64,000 nt of DNA from Virgibacillus_R byunsanensis (GCF_042675965.1 NZ_JBHTKJ010000046.1:19535-83534); one strand, 5' to 3'; counted from the stretch's first letter, positions 44,091 through 53,489 are shown. Numbers and translations are program-made. The notes: generated by a model not told the origin, from the letters alone.

Positions 44091-44809
44091 CAGTAACCCT
44101 CCAACGCGTTTAAGATTTCATTTACTTTAGATGGTATGGTTAAACCAGTATGTTTATCAATTGTCGAACCAAATATATGTGGCATAAAAAACTCAATATC
44201 AATTTCTTTAACGCTGTCAATCATTTGTTTAATATTGCTAGCATCAATTCCACCCGCAGGTTCAATACCACGAATTCCCTCTGCAGCTGCTTTTTCTGTT
44301 AGGTATATTAGTTCCTCCAAATGAAACCTTCCTTTTACAGGCATCATTTTTATACTCTCGATCCCCAAGGCCACAGCTATTTCTAAAAACTCCTCCACTG
44401 GCATTACTGCTCCTGAGATCAACTGGATCTTCCCTACTTCTCCTGATGGCTTCACAAGCGCGTTTACTAACTGACCATCTATATTATTTCCTTCTAAAAA
44501 ACCCTTAGAATATGTGGCCTTTTCAAATGGCTGATTTAGGTGACCAGGTTCAGATCCTACACTGATTTCAAGTACCTTTTTCCAGTTCTCTATATTGCCA
44601 CCTCCACCAAGGCCTATACTCACTGTATCTGTAACTCTCTTTAGCTCTTGAACCCTCGTAATCGCTTCATCTACAGAAGCAAAATCATCCGAAACGATGC
44701 CTGGTACAACATACCCATTTCCTGCTTCCATAATATCAGCAGCATTTCGTGCATCTCTAGCTAAAAAATTAAACAAAAACTTATCATAAAGCTTATTCTC
44801 CATAACCAC
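44090..44809 (-). CDS. dgaF: 2-dehydro-3-deoxyphosphogluconate aldolase, DgaF type
   Basis: This 239-residue protein is of the KDGP_aldolase family typified by Salmonella DgaF, which splits 2-keto-3-deoxy-6-phosphogluconate to pyruvate and glyceraldehyde 3-phosphate. Visible family pieces are RNAADIMEAGNGYVVPGIVS, GLGGGGNIENWKKVLEIS, QPFEKATYSKGF, LVKPSGEVGKIQLISGAVMP and ESIKMMPVKGRFHLEEL. GTG at 44809 has GGAGG 8 bases upstream; ATG at 44803 is less well placed. The partner DgaE of the glucosaminate pathway is not in this operon, so KDPG or a close analogue would be made by another route. Confidence 0.88.
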   Translation of the reverse strand: MVMENKLYDKFLFNFLARDARNAADIMEAGNGYVVPGIVSDDFASVDEAITRVQELKRVTDTVSIGLGGGGNIENWKKVLEISVGSEPGHLNQPFEKATYSKGFLEGNNIDGQLVNALVKPSGEVGKIQLISGAVMPVEEFLEIAVALGIESIKMMPVKGRFHLEELIYLTEKAAAEGIRGIEPAGGIDASNIKQMIDSVKEIDIEFFMPHIFGSTIDKHTGLTIPSKVNEILNALEGY

Positions 44810-44854
44810 TTAACAAACCTCCATCGTACAATCGACCTAATCCAATTGTGCCAG

Positions 44855-45574
44855 CTACCCTTCCCCACGTACCAGCTTCACCATATTTTCCAATGCCACG
44901 TCGATGATATATTTCCCTTTTTCAGTTGTAGCCAGTTTAGCATCACCTAACACTGCAGTTTCAGTGAACGCTTCCCATGGGGTCGGAGTTACATCAGCAT
45001 GCATTGGAATTTCTGGTATATCTGTGATTGCCTTTTCCATCTCTACATGCTCTGGAGCTAGGTAAAGCATATAGGAGGTTTCTATTTCACATGCATGAAA
45101 GTACGTTGCGTGAGCAGATGGTGTTTCCTGAATCTCAGCAACCGCCTTACCCATTCCAGGATAAAAGAAATAGAACACCCTCATTTCAGGGCACGTTTCA
45201 TATAAGACCCTTGCTGCTTCCTTTAAGGCGGTACCATTTCCTAAATGTCCATTCACCATCGCAAAAGTGGTAAAGCCTTGTTTGAAAAGACTTTCCCCAA
45301 TATCTACAATAAATCGGATTAAAGATTCATTACTAACATTGATACTACCTGGAAAATTACGCAAACTCCATACTTGTCCATATGGCAAGGTTGGTAATAC
45401 AAATCCATTTACACGTTCCGCCAGCTTTTCGGATAATCTTTCTGCTAACAAATTATCGGTACCCAATGGTAAATGCGGACCATGCGCCTCCACAGCACCA
45501 ATTGGCAAAATAGCTATTCTGGAATGATCTATCTTTTCTTTTATATCAAATGAGTTCTCATATTGAAATTCCAT
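44855..45574 (-). CDS. Creatininase-family amidohydrolase
   Basis: This 239-residue metal-dependent amidohydrolase has the creatininase pattern: a metal Glu/His in LPIGAVEAHGPHLPLGTDNL, the VNGHLGNGTAL loop with a metal His, and a Glu in HACEIETSYML. Creatininase relatives open or cut C-N bonds in cyclic amides, formamidopyrimidines and peptides. In this PTS operon it lies between the phosphotriesterase-like and KDPG-aldolase genes, which suggests a nitrogen-containing sugar or lactam intermediate. That is inference; the substrate is not known. Confidence 0.86.
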   Translation of the reverse strand: MEFQYENSFDIKEKIDHSRIAILPIGAVEAHGPHLPLGTDNLLAERLSEKLAERVNGFVLPTLPYGQVWSLRNFPGSINVSNESLIRFIVDIGESLFKQGFTTFAMVNGHLGNGTALKEAARVLYETCPEMRVFYFFYPGMGKAVAEIQETPSAHATYFHACEIETSYMLYLAPEHVEMEKAITDIPEIPMHADVTPTPWEAFTETAVLGDAKLATTEKGKYIIDVALENMVKLVRGEG

Positions 45575-45631
45575 CTTATTTACACCACCATTTTTTCTAG
45601 CTTACATGAACCATAGATATTTATACGATCA

Positions 45632-46624
45632 TTATTTTTTAAATGAAAAACATCTGGCAGGATTTTCTATAAAAAATTTGTTTATTAAATGCTGACCGTC
45701 AAATCCATTCAAATTTGCTTCTTCAACGAAACGTGGCACCCATTTGCCTAAAATATTTTCTAGTCCCAGTCCATAATCATAATGCTTATAATACGATTTC
45801 CTTGCTGTATCACCGCTTACTAGTATTTGGTCCTCATAACCTTTTCTTACGAGGTCTAAAATACTCTGAATTCGTGTACTCTCAGGCGCATATTTTATTT
45901 TTGATATCCCGTCAAAACTTAGATATGCCCCTGTTGCAGCTATTTTTTCATGATAAAAAGGATCTGGATTGCGGTCCATATGCCCAAAACTAATATTTTC
46001 CAAATTTACGCCTTCACGTTTCAAAAGCTCTATCTGCTCAAAGCCCATTGTACCCGCTTCTGTGTGTGAATGCATCGGTGCCTTCGTTTCATGATGAGCT
46101 ATTGCTACCGCTCGTAACGTTTTCTCTTCTAATGGCGTGATCCGATTATATCCTGTTCCAAATTTCACCTGACCACCACGGATAGTAGTTCCTTCTAGTC
46201 CCTTTTCAATCTCCTGAATGACAAAATCAGCTAATTCATGGATCGATTTTGTTTCAATCCATTCATAATACGTTTTAAAATCACCAATAACTTGCTTCAC
46301 GTGTTCCGGAATTGGTGCATTCCATAGAAAGCTTTTATTAAATCCTGCTGTCCCAATAATGGTTACGCCTGTTTCCTCAGCAATTTCTTTGACAGCATTA
46401 ACATCACGACCATAATCAATGGCTGTTGCATCAACAATCGTTTGACCTCCTAGATTTTTAAAGTCCAGCACATCAAGCTTAGACTTTTCCTTATCGTCAA
46501 GCAGTAGGTCATCTGCTTTTTGCTCTACCCAATAAGACGGTCTACATACAATATGTTCATGAGAATACGTAACACCTAGAGTAGACGGTTCAACATCACC
46601 ATGAAATGTTCGAATGAAGCTCAT
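45632..46624 (-). CDS. Phosphotriesterase-homology amidohydrolase, likely sugar-lactone phosphatase-type hydrolase
   Basis: This 330-residue metal-dependent hydrolase of the PTE family has TYSHEHIVCRPSYW (the HxH motif), the bridging Lys in GGQVKFGTGYN, His in PMHSHTEAG and SFGHMDRN, and the final Asp in VSGDTARK. Bacterial members of this group hydrolyse phosphorylated sugar lactones (known for COG1735 proteins of Listeria and Bacillus) rather than pesticides. In a PTS operon with KDPG aldolase, opening an aldono-lactone phosphate to the acid is the simplest role. No signal peptide. Confidence 0.88.
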   Translation of the reverse strand: MSFIRTFHGDVEPSTLGVTYSHEHIVCRPSYWVEQKADDLLLDDKEKSKLDVLDFKNLGGQTIVDATAIDYGRDVNAVKEIAEETGVTIIGTAGFNKSFLWNAPIPEHVKQVIGDFKTYYEWIETKSIHELADFVIQEIEKGLEGTTIRGGQVKFGTGYNRITPLEEKTLRAVAIAHHETKAPMHSHTEAGTMGFEQIELLKREGVNLENISFGHMDRNPDPFYHEKIAATGAYLSFDGISKIKYAPESTRIQSILDLVRKGYEDQILVSGDTARKSYYKHYDYGLGLENILGKWVPRFVEEANLNGFDGQHLINKFFIENPARCFSFKK

Positions 46625-46692
46625 AAAATATCTTCCCTTCTATATAGAAAGGGAGAGAATCAGTATCTCTTCTCCCCCGGTTTATAAATTAT

Positions 46693-47988
46693 TTAGAGTA
46701 ATAATTGTGCTAATAAGCGAATAATAGGTCCCAGAATAAACATATCTGAGTCCGCTGCCCACATAGCAGTATCTGGTACTGTACCAGGCAGAAGCATTTT
46801 TACGGTAATATATTGACCCCAAGCTACAACAGTTGCGGTAATGAAACCAGCTAGTAAAGCACCACGTACTCCACCTGTAACGTTACCAAATACACCAGCT
46901 GTTGCTGAGTGAAAGAACAACACAATCATTGTTGGAACGAATACATAGCCAACTGTATTACCTAAAATCACCAACCAGAACAGAGCCCCTACAAACGATC
47001 CCAAGAAACCTAAAATAACAGCATTAGGTGCGTAAGGGAAAACAACTGGACTATCTAAAGCAGGCTTCGCACCAGGCACCACTTTTGTTGCGATACCTTT
47101 AAATGCAGGTACAATTTCACCAATAAACATGCGCACGCCCATTAATACGACTGCAATACCTGCAGTAAACATAAATGATTGAATAATAGCGTACACGATA
47201 AAGTTTTGATCTCCAGCAGTTGCAAGAAGTTCCGCTGCTCCAGGAGTATCTTTAAATGAAATGATAATTGCACCAGATAAAAACAATAATCCCATTGTCA
47301 AGGCTGTTATAACGTTTGAATCTCTTAAGAACTCCAAGCCTTTTGGAAGCTTTATTTTTTCTGAATCATTTTCTTTGTTACCAAGTACTTTTCCTGCTAA
47401 GGCACCAAGCAATGCAACGGATGCTGATGTATGTCCAAGTGCAATGTTGTCATTACCCATAATTTTGCGCATAAATGGTTGAGTTAATGCAGGCTGAAGT
47501 GTCCAATATACACCCATAATAACTGCCAAGAAAATGACAAGCTTCCCAAATGAAACATCACCTACTGCCTGAACAACTATTCCTGCAAAAATGGTAGTTG
47601 TCCAAAACATCATATGACCTGTCAAATAAATAAACTTAAACCTTGTAAATCTTGCTAATAACACGTTAATTACAAAACCAAGTGTCATTGCCAATGTTAC
47701 AGCACTTCCGTATTTAGCATTAAAGCCTTCCTGTCCCATATATTCACCAAGTGGTTCTGCTGAAAGGTTAAATACTTCCTTCCATAACGGTTCAAATACT
47801 TCCAGCGCATTTACAATCACACCAGCCCCGGCTCCGATAATTAAAAACCCAATGACTGCCTTAAATGTACCACTAACGGTTTGACTTGCACTCTTTTTTT
47901 GAAGTAACAATCCTAAAAGAACAATAAAACCTAATAAAATTGCAGCTTCGCCAAATACGTTTGTGGCAATCCAAATAACAACATCCAT
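46693..47988 (-). CDS. PTS EIIC component, SgaT/UlaA family
   Basis: This 431-residue membrane protein has about eleven helices and the fold of the ascorbate-type (L-ascorbate-galactitol) PTS. Family segments are VSGTFKAVIGFLIIGAGAGV, LTGHMMFWTTTIFAGIVVQ and VVFPYAPNAVILGFLGSFVG. It transports the substrate and presents it for phosphorylation by the adjacent IIB. UlaA itself carries L-ascorbate, but no other ascorbate-pathway gene (UlaD, E, F, G) is here, so the substrate is probably a different acid sugar or sugar derivative. The operon is complete with IIA, IIB and IIC. Confidence 0.92.
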   Translation of the reverse strand: MDVVIWIATNVFGEAAILLGFIVLLGLLLQKKSASQTVSGTFKAVIGFLIIGAGAGVIVNALEVFEPLWKEVFNLSAEPLGEYMGQEGFNAKYGSAVTLAMTLGFVINVLLARFTRFKFIYLTGHMMFWTTTIFAGIVVQAVGDVSFGKLVIFLAVIMGVYWTLQPALTQPFMRKIMGNDNIALGHTSASVALLGALAGKVLGNKENDSEKIKLPKGLEFLRDSNVITALTMGLLFLSGAIIISFKDTPGAAELLATAGDQNFIVYAIIQSFMFTAGIAVVLMGVRMFIGEIVPAFKGIATKVVPGAKPALDSPVVFPYAPNAVILGFLGSFVGALFWLVILGNTVGYVFVPTMIVLFFHSATAGVFGNVTGGVRGALLAGFITATVVAWGQYITVKMLLPGTVPDTAMWAADSDMFILGPIIRLLAQLLL

Positions 47989-48017
47989 CTCTATTCCTCC
48001 CCATTACTATTCATTAT

Positions 48018-48296
48018 TTATTCGCTTGCAATATTTTCGTCAACTGCTTTTTTTATCTCATCCATGTCAAAGTAATTATTTACAATAAAAACCTTTGCAC
48101 TATGTCCTTCCAATCCTTCAGCAAGCTCATTACTTGTCACAATATAATCTGCCTGCATACTTGAAGCAGCAGAGACATCCGTGTGTTCGACATCTGCTTG
48201 AATACCTTTCTCTCCAAGGACTTCCTCTACATTCATTTTTAAGATCAAGCTAGTTCCTTGTCCTAATCCACAAACTGTCAATATTTTCATCATCAT
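48018..48296 (-). CDS. PTS EIIB component, ascorbate/galactitol type
   Basis: This 92-residue cytoplasmic domain has the phosphorylated Cys in LTVCGLGQGTSLIL near the N-terminus, the P-loop of the SgaB/GatB class. It accepts the phosphoryl group from IIA and passes it to the sugar on IIC. It is directly abutted by the IIA gene (no gap). Confidence 0.93.
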   Translation of the reverse strand: MMMKILTVCGLGQGTSLILKMNVEEVLGEKGIQADVEHTDVSAASSMQADYIVTSNELAEGLEGHSAKVFIVNNYFDMDEIKKAVDENIASE

Positions 48297-48746
48297 TTAT
48301 CGCTCCATTTCTATAATTTTTTTGATTTCTTTATAACTTGTAGCATTTGTTAACCCTTCCACATTACTAGCGTTGTTTAATAGAGTTGTTAACTTCTGCA
48401 ATAATGTTAAATGCTCATCACTAGAGGATGCCCCTAGTCCAAATACAAGCTGCACCGGATCATTTGATGCATGTCCAAAAACAACTGGTTCTTTAAGTTG
48501 AATGAGTGAAACAGAAGCTTCTTTAACTCCATCTTCAGGTCTCGCATGCGGAATAGCTATGTGCGGTGCAAGTACAAAATAAGGTCCATTTTCCTCATAG
48601 GCGTTAACCATTGCTTCTATATATGATGATTCAATTAAATCCTCTTGAAACAAAAGGTTGCCAGCAGCTTTAATTGCATCCTGGGCATTTTCTGCTTCTA
48701 GCCCTACCTTCACCAATTTTTCATCTAAAAACTTCATAAAACTCAC
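48297..48746 (-). CDS. PTS EIIA component, mannitol/fructose/ascorbate type
   Basis: This 149-residue cytoplasmic protein has the active His in APHIAIPHARPEDGVKEASV and the domain motif VQLVFGLGASSSDEHLTLLQ, typical of the fructose/mannitol IIA superfamily. It takes phosphate from HPr and hands it to the following IIB. It also probably takes part in phosphorylating the regulator encoded just upstream (17 bases away). Confidence 0.93.
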   Translation of the reverse strand: MSFMKFLDEKLVKVGLEAENAQDAIKAAGNLLFQEDLIESSYIEAMVNAYEENGPYFVLAPHIAIPHARPEDGVKEASVSLIQLKEPVVFGHASNDPVQLVFGLGASSSDEHLTLLQKLTTLLNNASNVEGLTNATSYKEIKKIIEMER

Positions 48747-48763
48747 ACACCTATTCTTTTATT

Positions 48764-50866
48764 CTATCTTGTTGAATGTGCACGAATCATGTTTATGATT
48801 TGTTCTTTATTGTTTGCCTGTAGCACTTTTTCCTTATATGATTTGTCAGAAAAAAGCTTAGTCAACTGTGCCAAAGCCTTTAAATGACGTTCGTTATCAC
48901 TAGGTGCCAGTACAATAAATATACGTGCTGATTTACCCATTACATCTATTGGTTCTTCTAAATACAGCATACTCATTCCTGTCATCATTACACCATCATC
49001 AGGCTTAGCGTGTGGTAGTGCAATTTGTTCAGAAATGACTACGTATGGGCCATGTTCGTTAATACTTTGAATCATTTTTTCTATATAAGTTCCTTGTATA
49101 AAACCTTGTTTCAATAATGGTTCAGAAGCCTTTTTGATTGCTTCTTCCCAGGTTGAAACACTATTCTCAAAAATAATTCTTTTATCTGGTAAGAGTTCCA
49201 TTAAACTAGGCTTATTTTTCTCATTTTCAATAGCTAGAGGTGAATGTAAATACCCGCGTAATTCCTGACGTAGAACTTCTTCATCCCGAACAGTTGCATA
49301 GCGTTTAACCATATCCATAACCGTTTCCACCGAATACACTTGTTGATTTGAAGAGCTTTGAAATAAGCTGTTTACCTTTTTCAATAATTGTTCTTTGTCT
49401 TCATTATTCAGTACAGGATTCACCACAAATACCGGATTGCCTCGATCAGGTAGTCCGATCGTTGATACGATAAAGTCAACGGATAAGTCTATTTTTTCAT
49501 ATTCCCTTAATGAAGCTACACCGGCAATTTCCACATCCGAAAATAACCCTTTTAGCTGACTCTCAAGTAGACGCGATGTCCCCAAACCGTTTGTACAAAC
49601 AATTAGTAACTTTTTACGATGCTGCCCAAGTATGACGCCTTCTTTTCGTAACCATCCTCCAAAATGCATCGTAATAAAAGCTATTTCATTTTCATTTACA
49701 GGCTGATCAATTAAATTCTCAAAGTGATGAATTACTTTTTCTGTTAAATGAAAAACCTCAGGATAATTTCGCTTCACAGAGTCACGTAATGAGTTTTCAA
49801 TACTTATGCCGTATTTAATTCGATAGTAAGCTGGTTTCAAATGTAAAAGCAGATTTTGTATCATGTGCCGTTGATTCTCAAATTCAACTGCTGCATAAAT
49901 TTGAAAGTCAGATACCATTTTTTCCACTACTTCACGCAGTAGCATCATCTCTTGGCTCTCAAATTGTGGACTAAAGTTATAATTAACTTTTGCACTTAGC
50001 AAATACTTGGAAAAGTAAAATTTTTCGTCTAAAGGAATAACAATATTCATGCTTTCTGCTAAGCGATCACACAACGTTTGTGCCCCTTGATGTTCATCGG
50101 TTGAATCAATTACTTCTCTTTCAACAGGGTCAATCTCTACATTCTCACCCTGTTTTATTCGCTGGATAAATACGTAAAACCAAACAACTAGGTTATTTAA
50201 CACCTCATCAGTAAACTCAATCTCTATCTGTTTTTCATACTGATTAAATAATTGACGTAACCATCGCAACATCTGAAAATCGAATAGATGATAAGGTTGT
50301 ACAACAGTTTCTGAATTAGAATCCATATCTGCAAGAAAGCCATACCAACCATTTTCAGGAACAACTATAGATAAATAATGAATGAGTGAGCGTCTTATAT
50401 CACTTTCATCCCCATAAATCGTATAACCACTTTTCCTTTCTGAAACAAGGTTCAACTGTTGTTCATCTAACTCCACTTTTAGTTGCTTGATATCTTCAAG
50501 CGCAGTATTTCTGCTTACTTGGAAAAGTTCTTTCATATCTTCTAAAAAATAAGGTTTTTCTTGCCCTACAATATAAAGGTAAATCCATGCCCTTCGCTCT
50601 TTTGGAGAGAATTCATAGTATGGAGCATCAGAAACCATAACATTGACTGCAACTTCCTGCTTGGTGGCTTGATCTAAATACAACCCTTTACCTCGAACTT
50701 GTTTTACTTCGGATAAATTTCGCTCTTTTAACCAATAATTTATTTTATCAAGATCGTTGTATACAGTACGTCTCGATACATTAAATATTTCTGTAAGCCT
50801 TTGCATAGAAATGTACGAATCACTTTGAGAAATTTGATTCAATATCGCCATACTACGTTGATCCAT
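48764..50866 (-). CDS. PRD-containing PTS regulator (MtlR/BglG type)
   Basis: This 700-residue activator-type regulator has an N-terminal helix-turn-helix (LTEIFNVSRRTVYNDLDKIN), a second one near residue 95 (FQVSRNTALEDI), two PRD domains with His sites (GAQTLCDRLAESMNI; NEIAFITMHFGGWLRKEGVI), a IIB-like domain with Cys in LLIVCTNGLGTSRLL, and a C-terminal IIA-like domain with His in EQIALPHAKPDDGV. The ATG at 50866 with AAGGGG 7 bases upstream is the start. It leads the operon and its activity would be set by PTS phosphorylation and substrate flux. Confidence 0.92.
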   Translation of the reverse strand: MDQRSMAILNQISQSDSYISMQRLTEIFNVSRRTVYNDLDKINYWLKERNLSEVKQVRGKGLYLDQATKQEVAVNVMVSDAPYYEFSPKERRAWIYLYIVGQEKPYFLEDMKELFQVSRNTALEDIKQLKVELDEQQLNLVSERKSGYTIYGDESDIRRSLIHYLSIVVPENGWYGFLADMDSNSETVVQPYHLFDFQMLRWLRQLFNQYEKQIEIEFTDEVLNNLVVWFYVFIQRIKQGENVEIDPVEREVIDSTDEHQGAQTLCDRLAESMNIVIPLDEKFYFSKYLLSAKVNYNFSPQFESQEMMLLREVVEKMVSDFQIYAAVEFENQRHMIQNLLLHLKPAYYRIKYGISIENSLRDSVKRNYPEVFHLTEKVIHHFENLIDQPVNENEIAFITMHFGGWLRKEGVILGQHRKKLLIVCTNGLGTSRLLESQLKGLFSDVEIAGVASLREYEKIDLSVDFIVSTIGLPDRGNPVFVVNPVLNNEDKEQLLKKVNSLFQSSSNQQVYSVETVMDMVKRYATVRDEEVLRQELRGYLHSPLAIENEKNKPSLMELLPDKRIIFENSVSTWEEAIKKASEPLLKQGFIQGTYIEKMIQSINEHGPYVVISEQIALPHAKPDDGVMMTGMSMLYLEEPIDVMGKSARIFIVLAPSDNERHLKALAQLTKLFSDKSYKEKVLQANNKEQIINMIRAHSTR

Positions 50867-50976
50867 AAAAAATCCCCTTCTCACCTAGCAAAGAATACTA
50901 ACTAAGGAGTAGTCTACCCTTAGCTATACTATAATAAATAAATATCCCAAATATAAGACCAAATAAGCCACAGTTA

Positions 50977-51002
50977 AAAGTGCAAAATTGGACTGCAACT
51001 TT
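50977..51002. promoter_or_regulatory. Imperfect inverted repeat in the divergent control region
   Basis: Arms AAAGTGCA and TGCAACTTT face each other, in an otherwise AT-rich 260-base gap between the PTS regulator gene and the truncated M3 peptidase gene. It could be the operator for the PRD regulator. No clear -35/-10 pair was chosen. Confidence 0.3.
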
Positions 51003-51127
51003 AATATCTCCAAATTATTGTGTTTATTGCACTTATACAGATAAGAGTTCACACTTTCTTATCTGCTAAATAAAAACGGATTTCTTCTTTTTGGCTAGAA
51101 TATAGTATTTATACAAGGAGGATCACT

Positions 51128-51493
51128 ATGCAAAGATTTGAAAACTATACATATGTACGACCAGATTTAAATCAAGAAAAAGAAAAATTCAACGACTTAT
51201 TAGAAGCATTCACTAGCGCTAATTCTGTTAAGGAGCAGACCAAGGCAATAGAGGAGATAAATGCTTTTCGTAACCGATTTTCAACTCTTTTCAATCTGGT
51301 TTACATACGCGCTTCAATTGATACAAATGATGCGTTTCACCAAAAAGAACGAGATTTTTTTGATGACATGGAGCCTGAAATAACAGCATTAAACATTGCT
51401 TTCTACAAAGAATGGATGAATTCACCCTATCGAGACGAACTTGAAAAACAGTGGGGATCCCAATTATTCCAAATAGCTGATTACGAAATAAAG
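51128..51493 (+). pseudogene. M3-family oligoendopeptidase, truncated at a repeat
   Basis: The frame starts with a strong ribosome site (ACAAGGAGG) and the typical N-terminus of a Bacillus M3 oligoendopeptidase F: MQRFENYTYVRPDLN, then FTSANSVKEQTKAIEEINAF and RNRFSTLFNLVYIRASIDTN. After ~122 codons (ending DYEIKG) the sequence passes straight into a family B repeat, which adds a false tail ending at 51544. The zinc site HExxH and about 440 residues are absent, and no 3' part was found in the window. The truncation is at the repeat edge, so the repeat's arrival or an associated deletion caused it. Confidence 0.88.
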
Positions 51494-51742
51494 GGTAGCG
51501 ATTCGATGTTGACTTATCGTAAGGAGGATCAGGAAGCCCACTAGTCGTTGGGCGCTGGCCGATGAAAACGCCACGTCCTTGAAAAAGAAAAGCACTTTTT
51601 CTGCGTGCGATACTTTTTCAGGGAAGCTTTCCTTATCCTGTGGCGTCATCGGCACTAGTACGTCCTGTACGTCGGAGCTGGGCGTGGTTTAAGCAGTAAA
51701 TAAATTATCCACAAGCTCCTAATTTTATAATTTCCTGGACAA
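51494..51742 (+). repeat. Family B mosaic repeat at a gene break
   Basis: The element begins GGTAGCGATTCGATGTTGAC exactly where the M3 gene homology ends. It then has ACGTCCTTGAAAAAGAAAAG, CTTATCCTGTGGCGTCATCG and the end module with TTATCCACA at 51705-51713 and TTTTATAATTTCCTGG. Confidence 0.85.
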
Positions 51743-51747
51743 TAAAA

Positions 51748-51787
51748 AAAGGAACCGAATCCCAATATAGGATTACGGTTCTTTATT
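51748..51787 (+). terminator. Hairpin terminator after the repeat
   Basis: GGAACCGAATCC with GGATTACGGTTC form a 12-bp stem with one mismatch and T-rich sequence after it. It was probably the terminator of the M3 peptidase gene, now next to the repeat. Confidence 0.6.
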
Positions 51788-51871
51788 TTTTAGCAGATAG
51801 GAGCATAAAACTTTCCTACTATAAAAATGCAACTAAGGATTTCGCCGTATAGCCCTTGCACTCCAGAGCAT

Positions 51872-51914
51872 AAGGGATTCTAAGAAAGCAAAGTACGCTT
51901 ACTAAGAATCCCTT
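51872..51914 (-). terminator. Hairpin downstream of the second nhaC
   Basis: A long stem of about 17 bp (AAGGGATTCTAAGAAAGC with the partner ending AAGAATCCCTT, one mismatch) lies 28 bases after the nhaC stop. It is the likely transcription end of that gene. Confidence 0.7.
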
Positions 51915-51941
51915 TAACGATATGCCAAGTTTTCTAATTTG

Positions 51942-53489
51942 TTATGCTGCTACTTCATCTGGTATTGCTTTACCCCAAACTCTATTCAAGATATAGGCAA
52001 AGGCAACTAATGAAATTACACCAATTACGATTGATAGTATTGCTGATCCTGTAACCCCAGCAACCAAGAAGGAAATGATCCCACTAATACCAGCTGTAAT
52101 TGCATATGGTATTTGTGTATTTACGTGATCAATTAAGTCACTCGAAGCACCCGCTGAAGATAGAATCGTCGTATCAGAAATAGGAGAACAGTGATCTCCG
52201 AAAATTCCTCCACTTAAAACGGCTGCAATGGCTAAATACATGGAAATATCCATTGAATCTGCTACCGGCATAGCTATTGGAATCATAATTGCGAACGTTC
52301 CGTAAGAAGTACCTGTTGTGAAAGCAACAATAGCACCTACAAAGAATAACAATACTGGAATAACAGCAGGTGATAGATTCTGCTCAGCTAAATCAACAAT
52401 AAAAGCTGCCGTTCCTAACTCAGAAGCAACTCCGCCAATGGACCAAGCTAATGTTAGAATAATGTATACAAGCATCATACTTCTGAAACCACTAACATAA
52501 ATAGACATGGCTTCTTTAAAGTTAAATAACTTTTGTTGCATACCCATTCCTAGGCCAACAATACCAGCTACAAAAGCTGCGATTAAAATCGATTGACCTC
52601 CATTTGATTCTCCAATAGCTGTTATAAAATCATTTTCCGGAAACCCACCAGTCCATAAAAATAACGGTGGAATCAAGCCAAGTAGTACGACAATTGGAAC
52701 AATCATATTTCGCATTTTTGGTGTTTGCCCCTCAACCATCTCAACATCAGTCATAGAATCGTCTTGAGGTGGTTCAGCACCGTCACGAATTAGCTTCCCA
52801 GTTGTTCTCGCACGATATTCAGCCTGTGCCATTGGACCAAAATCCCACTTCATAAAAATAATGATACCTACAAGAAGTATTGCTAATATAGAATAGAAAT
52901 TAAATGGTATCGTAAATATATAAGTCATGTACTCAGAGCCTGTAATACCGAGCTCTACAAATTGCGCACCAATAAGCCCCATAACAAAAACTACCCACGT
53001 AGAAACTGGTGCCAATAAACACATTGGTGCAGAAGTTGAATCCACAATATATGCTAATTTTTCCCTTGAAACACGCATTTTATCTGTTACAGAACGCATG
53101 ACACTACCTACAGTTAAAGCATTAAAGTAATCCTCAAAGAAGATAATAATACCAAATAACATCGTAGAACCTTGCGCACCTTTTGGTGTTTTTACCTTTC
53201 TAGTAATGGCATGTGCAATCGCATGTGCACCGCCTGTTTTTTGCAAAACAGCAATAAGCACACCAAAGAGTCCACAATAAATTAATACCGTTGCACTCCA
53301 CTCATCCCCAACATTTGGAATGATGAATTCACTAAACGTTGCATATAGCCCCATTATTGGATTCCAATCATGAAGCATTGAAGCACCAAGCCATACACCT
53401 GCAAACAAAGCAGGTATAACATTACGCGTGACGAGCGCTAACACAATTGCAATTACTGGAGGTAATAATGATAAAATTCCAAACTCCAC
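51942..53489 (-). CDS. nhaC: Na+/H+ antiporter, NhaC family (second copy)
   Basis: This 515-residue protein has about 12 helices. The NhaC motif is LSGGIFGDHCSPISDTTILS, with His-Cys where the first copy has Asn-Leu. An acidic re-entrant segment FFEDYFNALTVGSVMRSVTD and AFTTGTSYGTFAIMIPIAMP are family features. A cytoplasmic loop (EPPQDDSMTDVEMVEGQTPK) splits the two halves. It is clearly a different subfamily from the copy at 20396-21871 and could differ in cation or organic-acid specificity. It is monocistronic. Confidence 0.9.
   Translation of the reverse strand: MEFGILSLLPPVIAIVLALVTRNVIPALFAGVWLGASMLHDWNPIMGLYATFSEFIIPNVGDEWSATVLIYCGLFGVLIAVLQKTGGAHAIAHAITRKVKTPKGAQGSTMLFGIIIFFEDYFNALTVGSVMRSVTDKMRVSREKLAYIVDSTSAPMCLLAPVSTWVVFVMGLIGAQFVELGITGSEYMTYIFTIPFNFYSILAILLVGIIIFMKWDFGPMAQAEYRARTTGKLIRDGAEPPQDDSMTDVEMVEGQTPKMRNMIVPIVVLLGLIPPLFLWTGGFPENDFITAIGESNGGQSILIAAFVAGIVGLGMGMQQKLFNFKEAMSIYVSGFRSMMLVYIILTLAWSIGGVASELGTAAFIVDLAEQNLSPAVIPVLLFFVGAIVAFTTGTSYGTFAIMIPIAMPVADSMDISMYLAIAAVLSGGIFGDHCSPISDTTILSSAGASSDLIDHVNTQIPYAITAGISGIISFLVAGVTGSAILSIVIGVISLVAFAYILNRVWGKAIPDEVAA

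Noticed and set aside
51464..51655. 63-codon minus-strand frame at the M3 gene break
   Set aside because: It reads the repeat in reverse and has no ribosome site.
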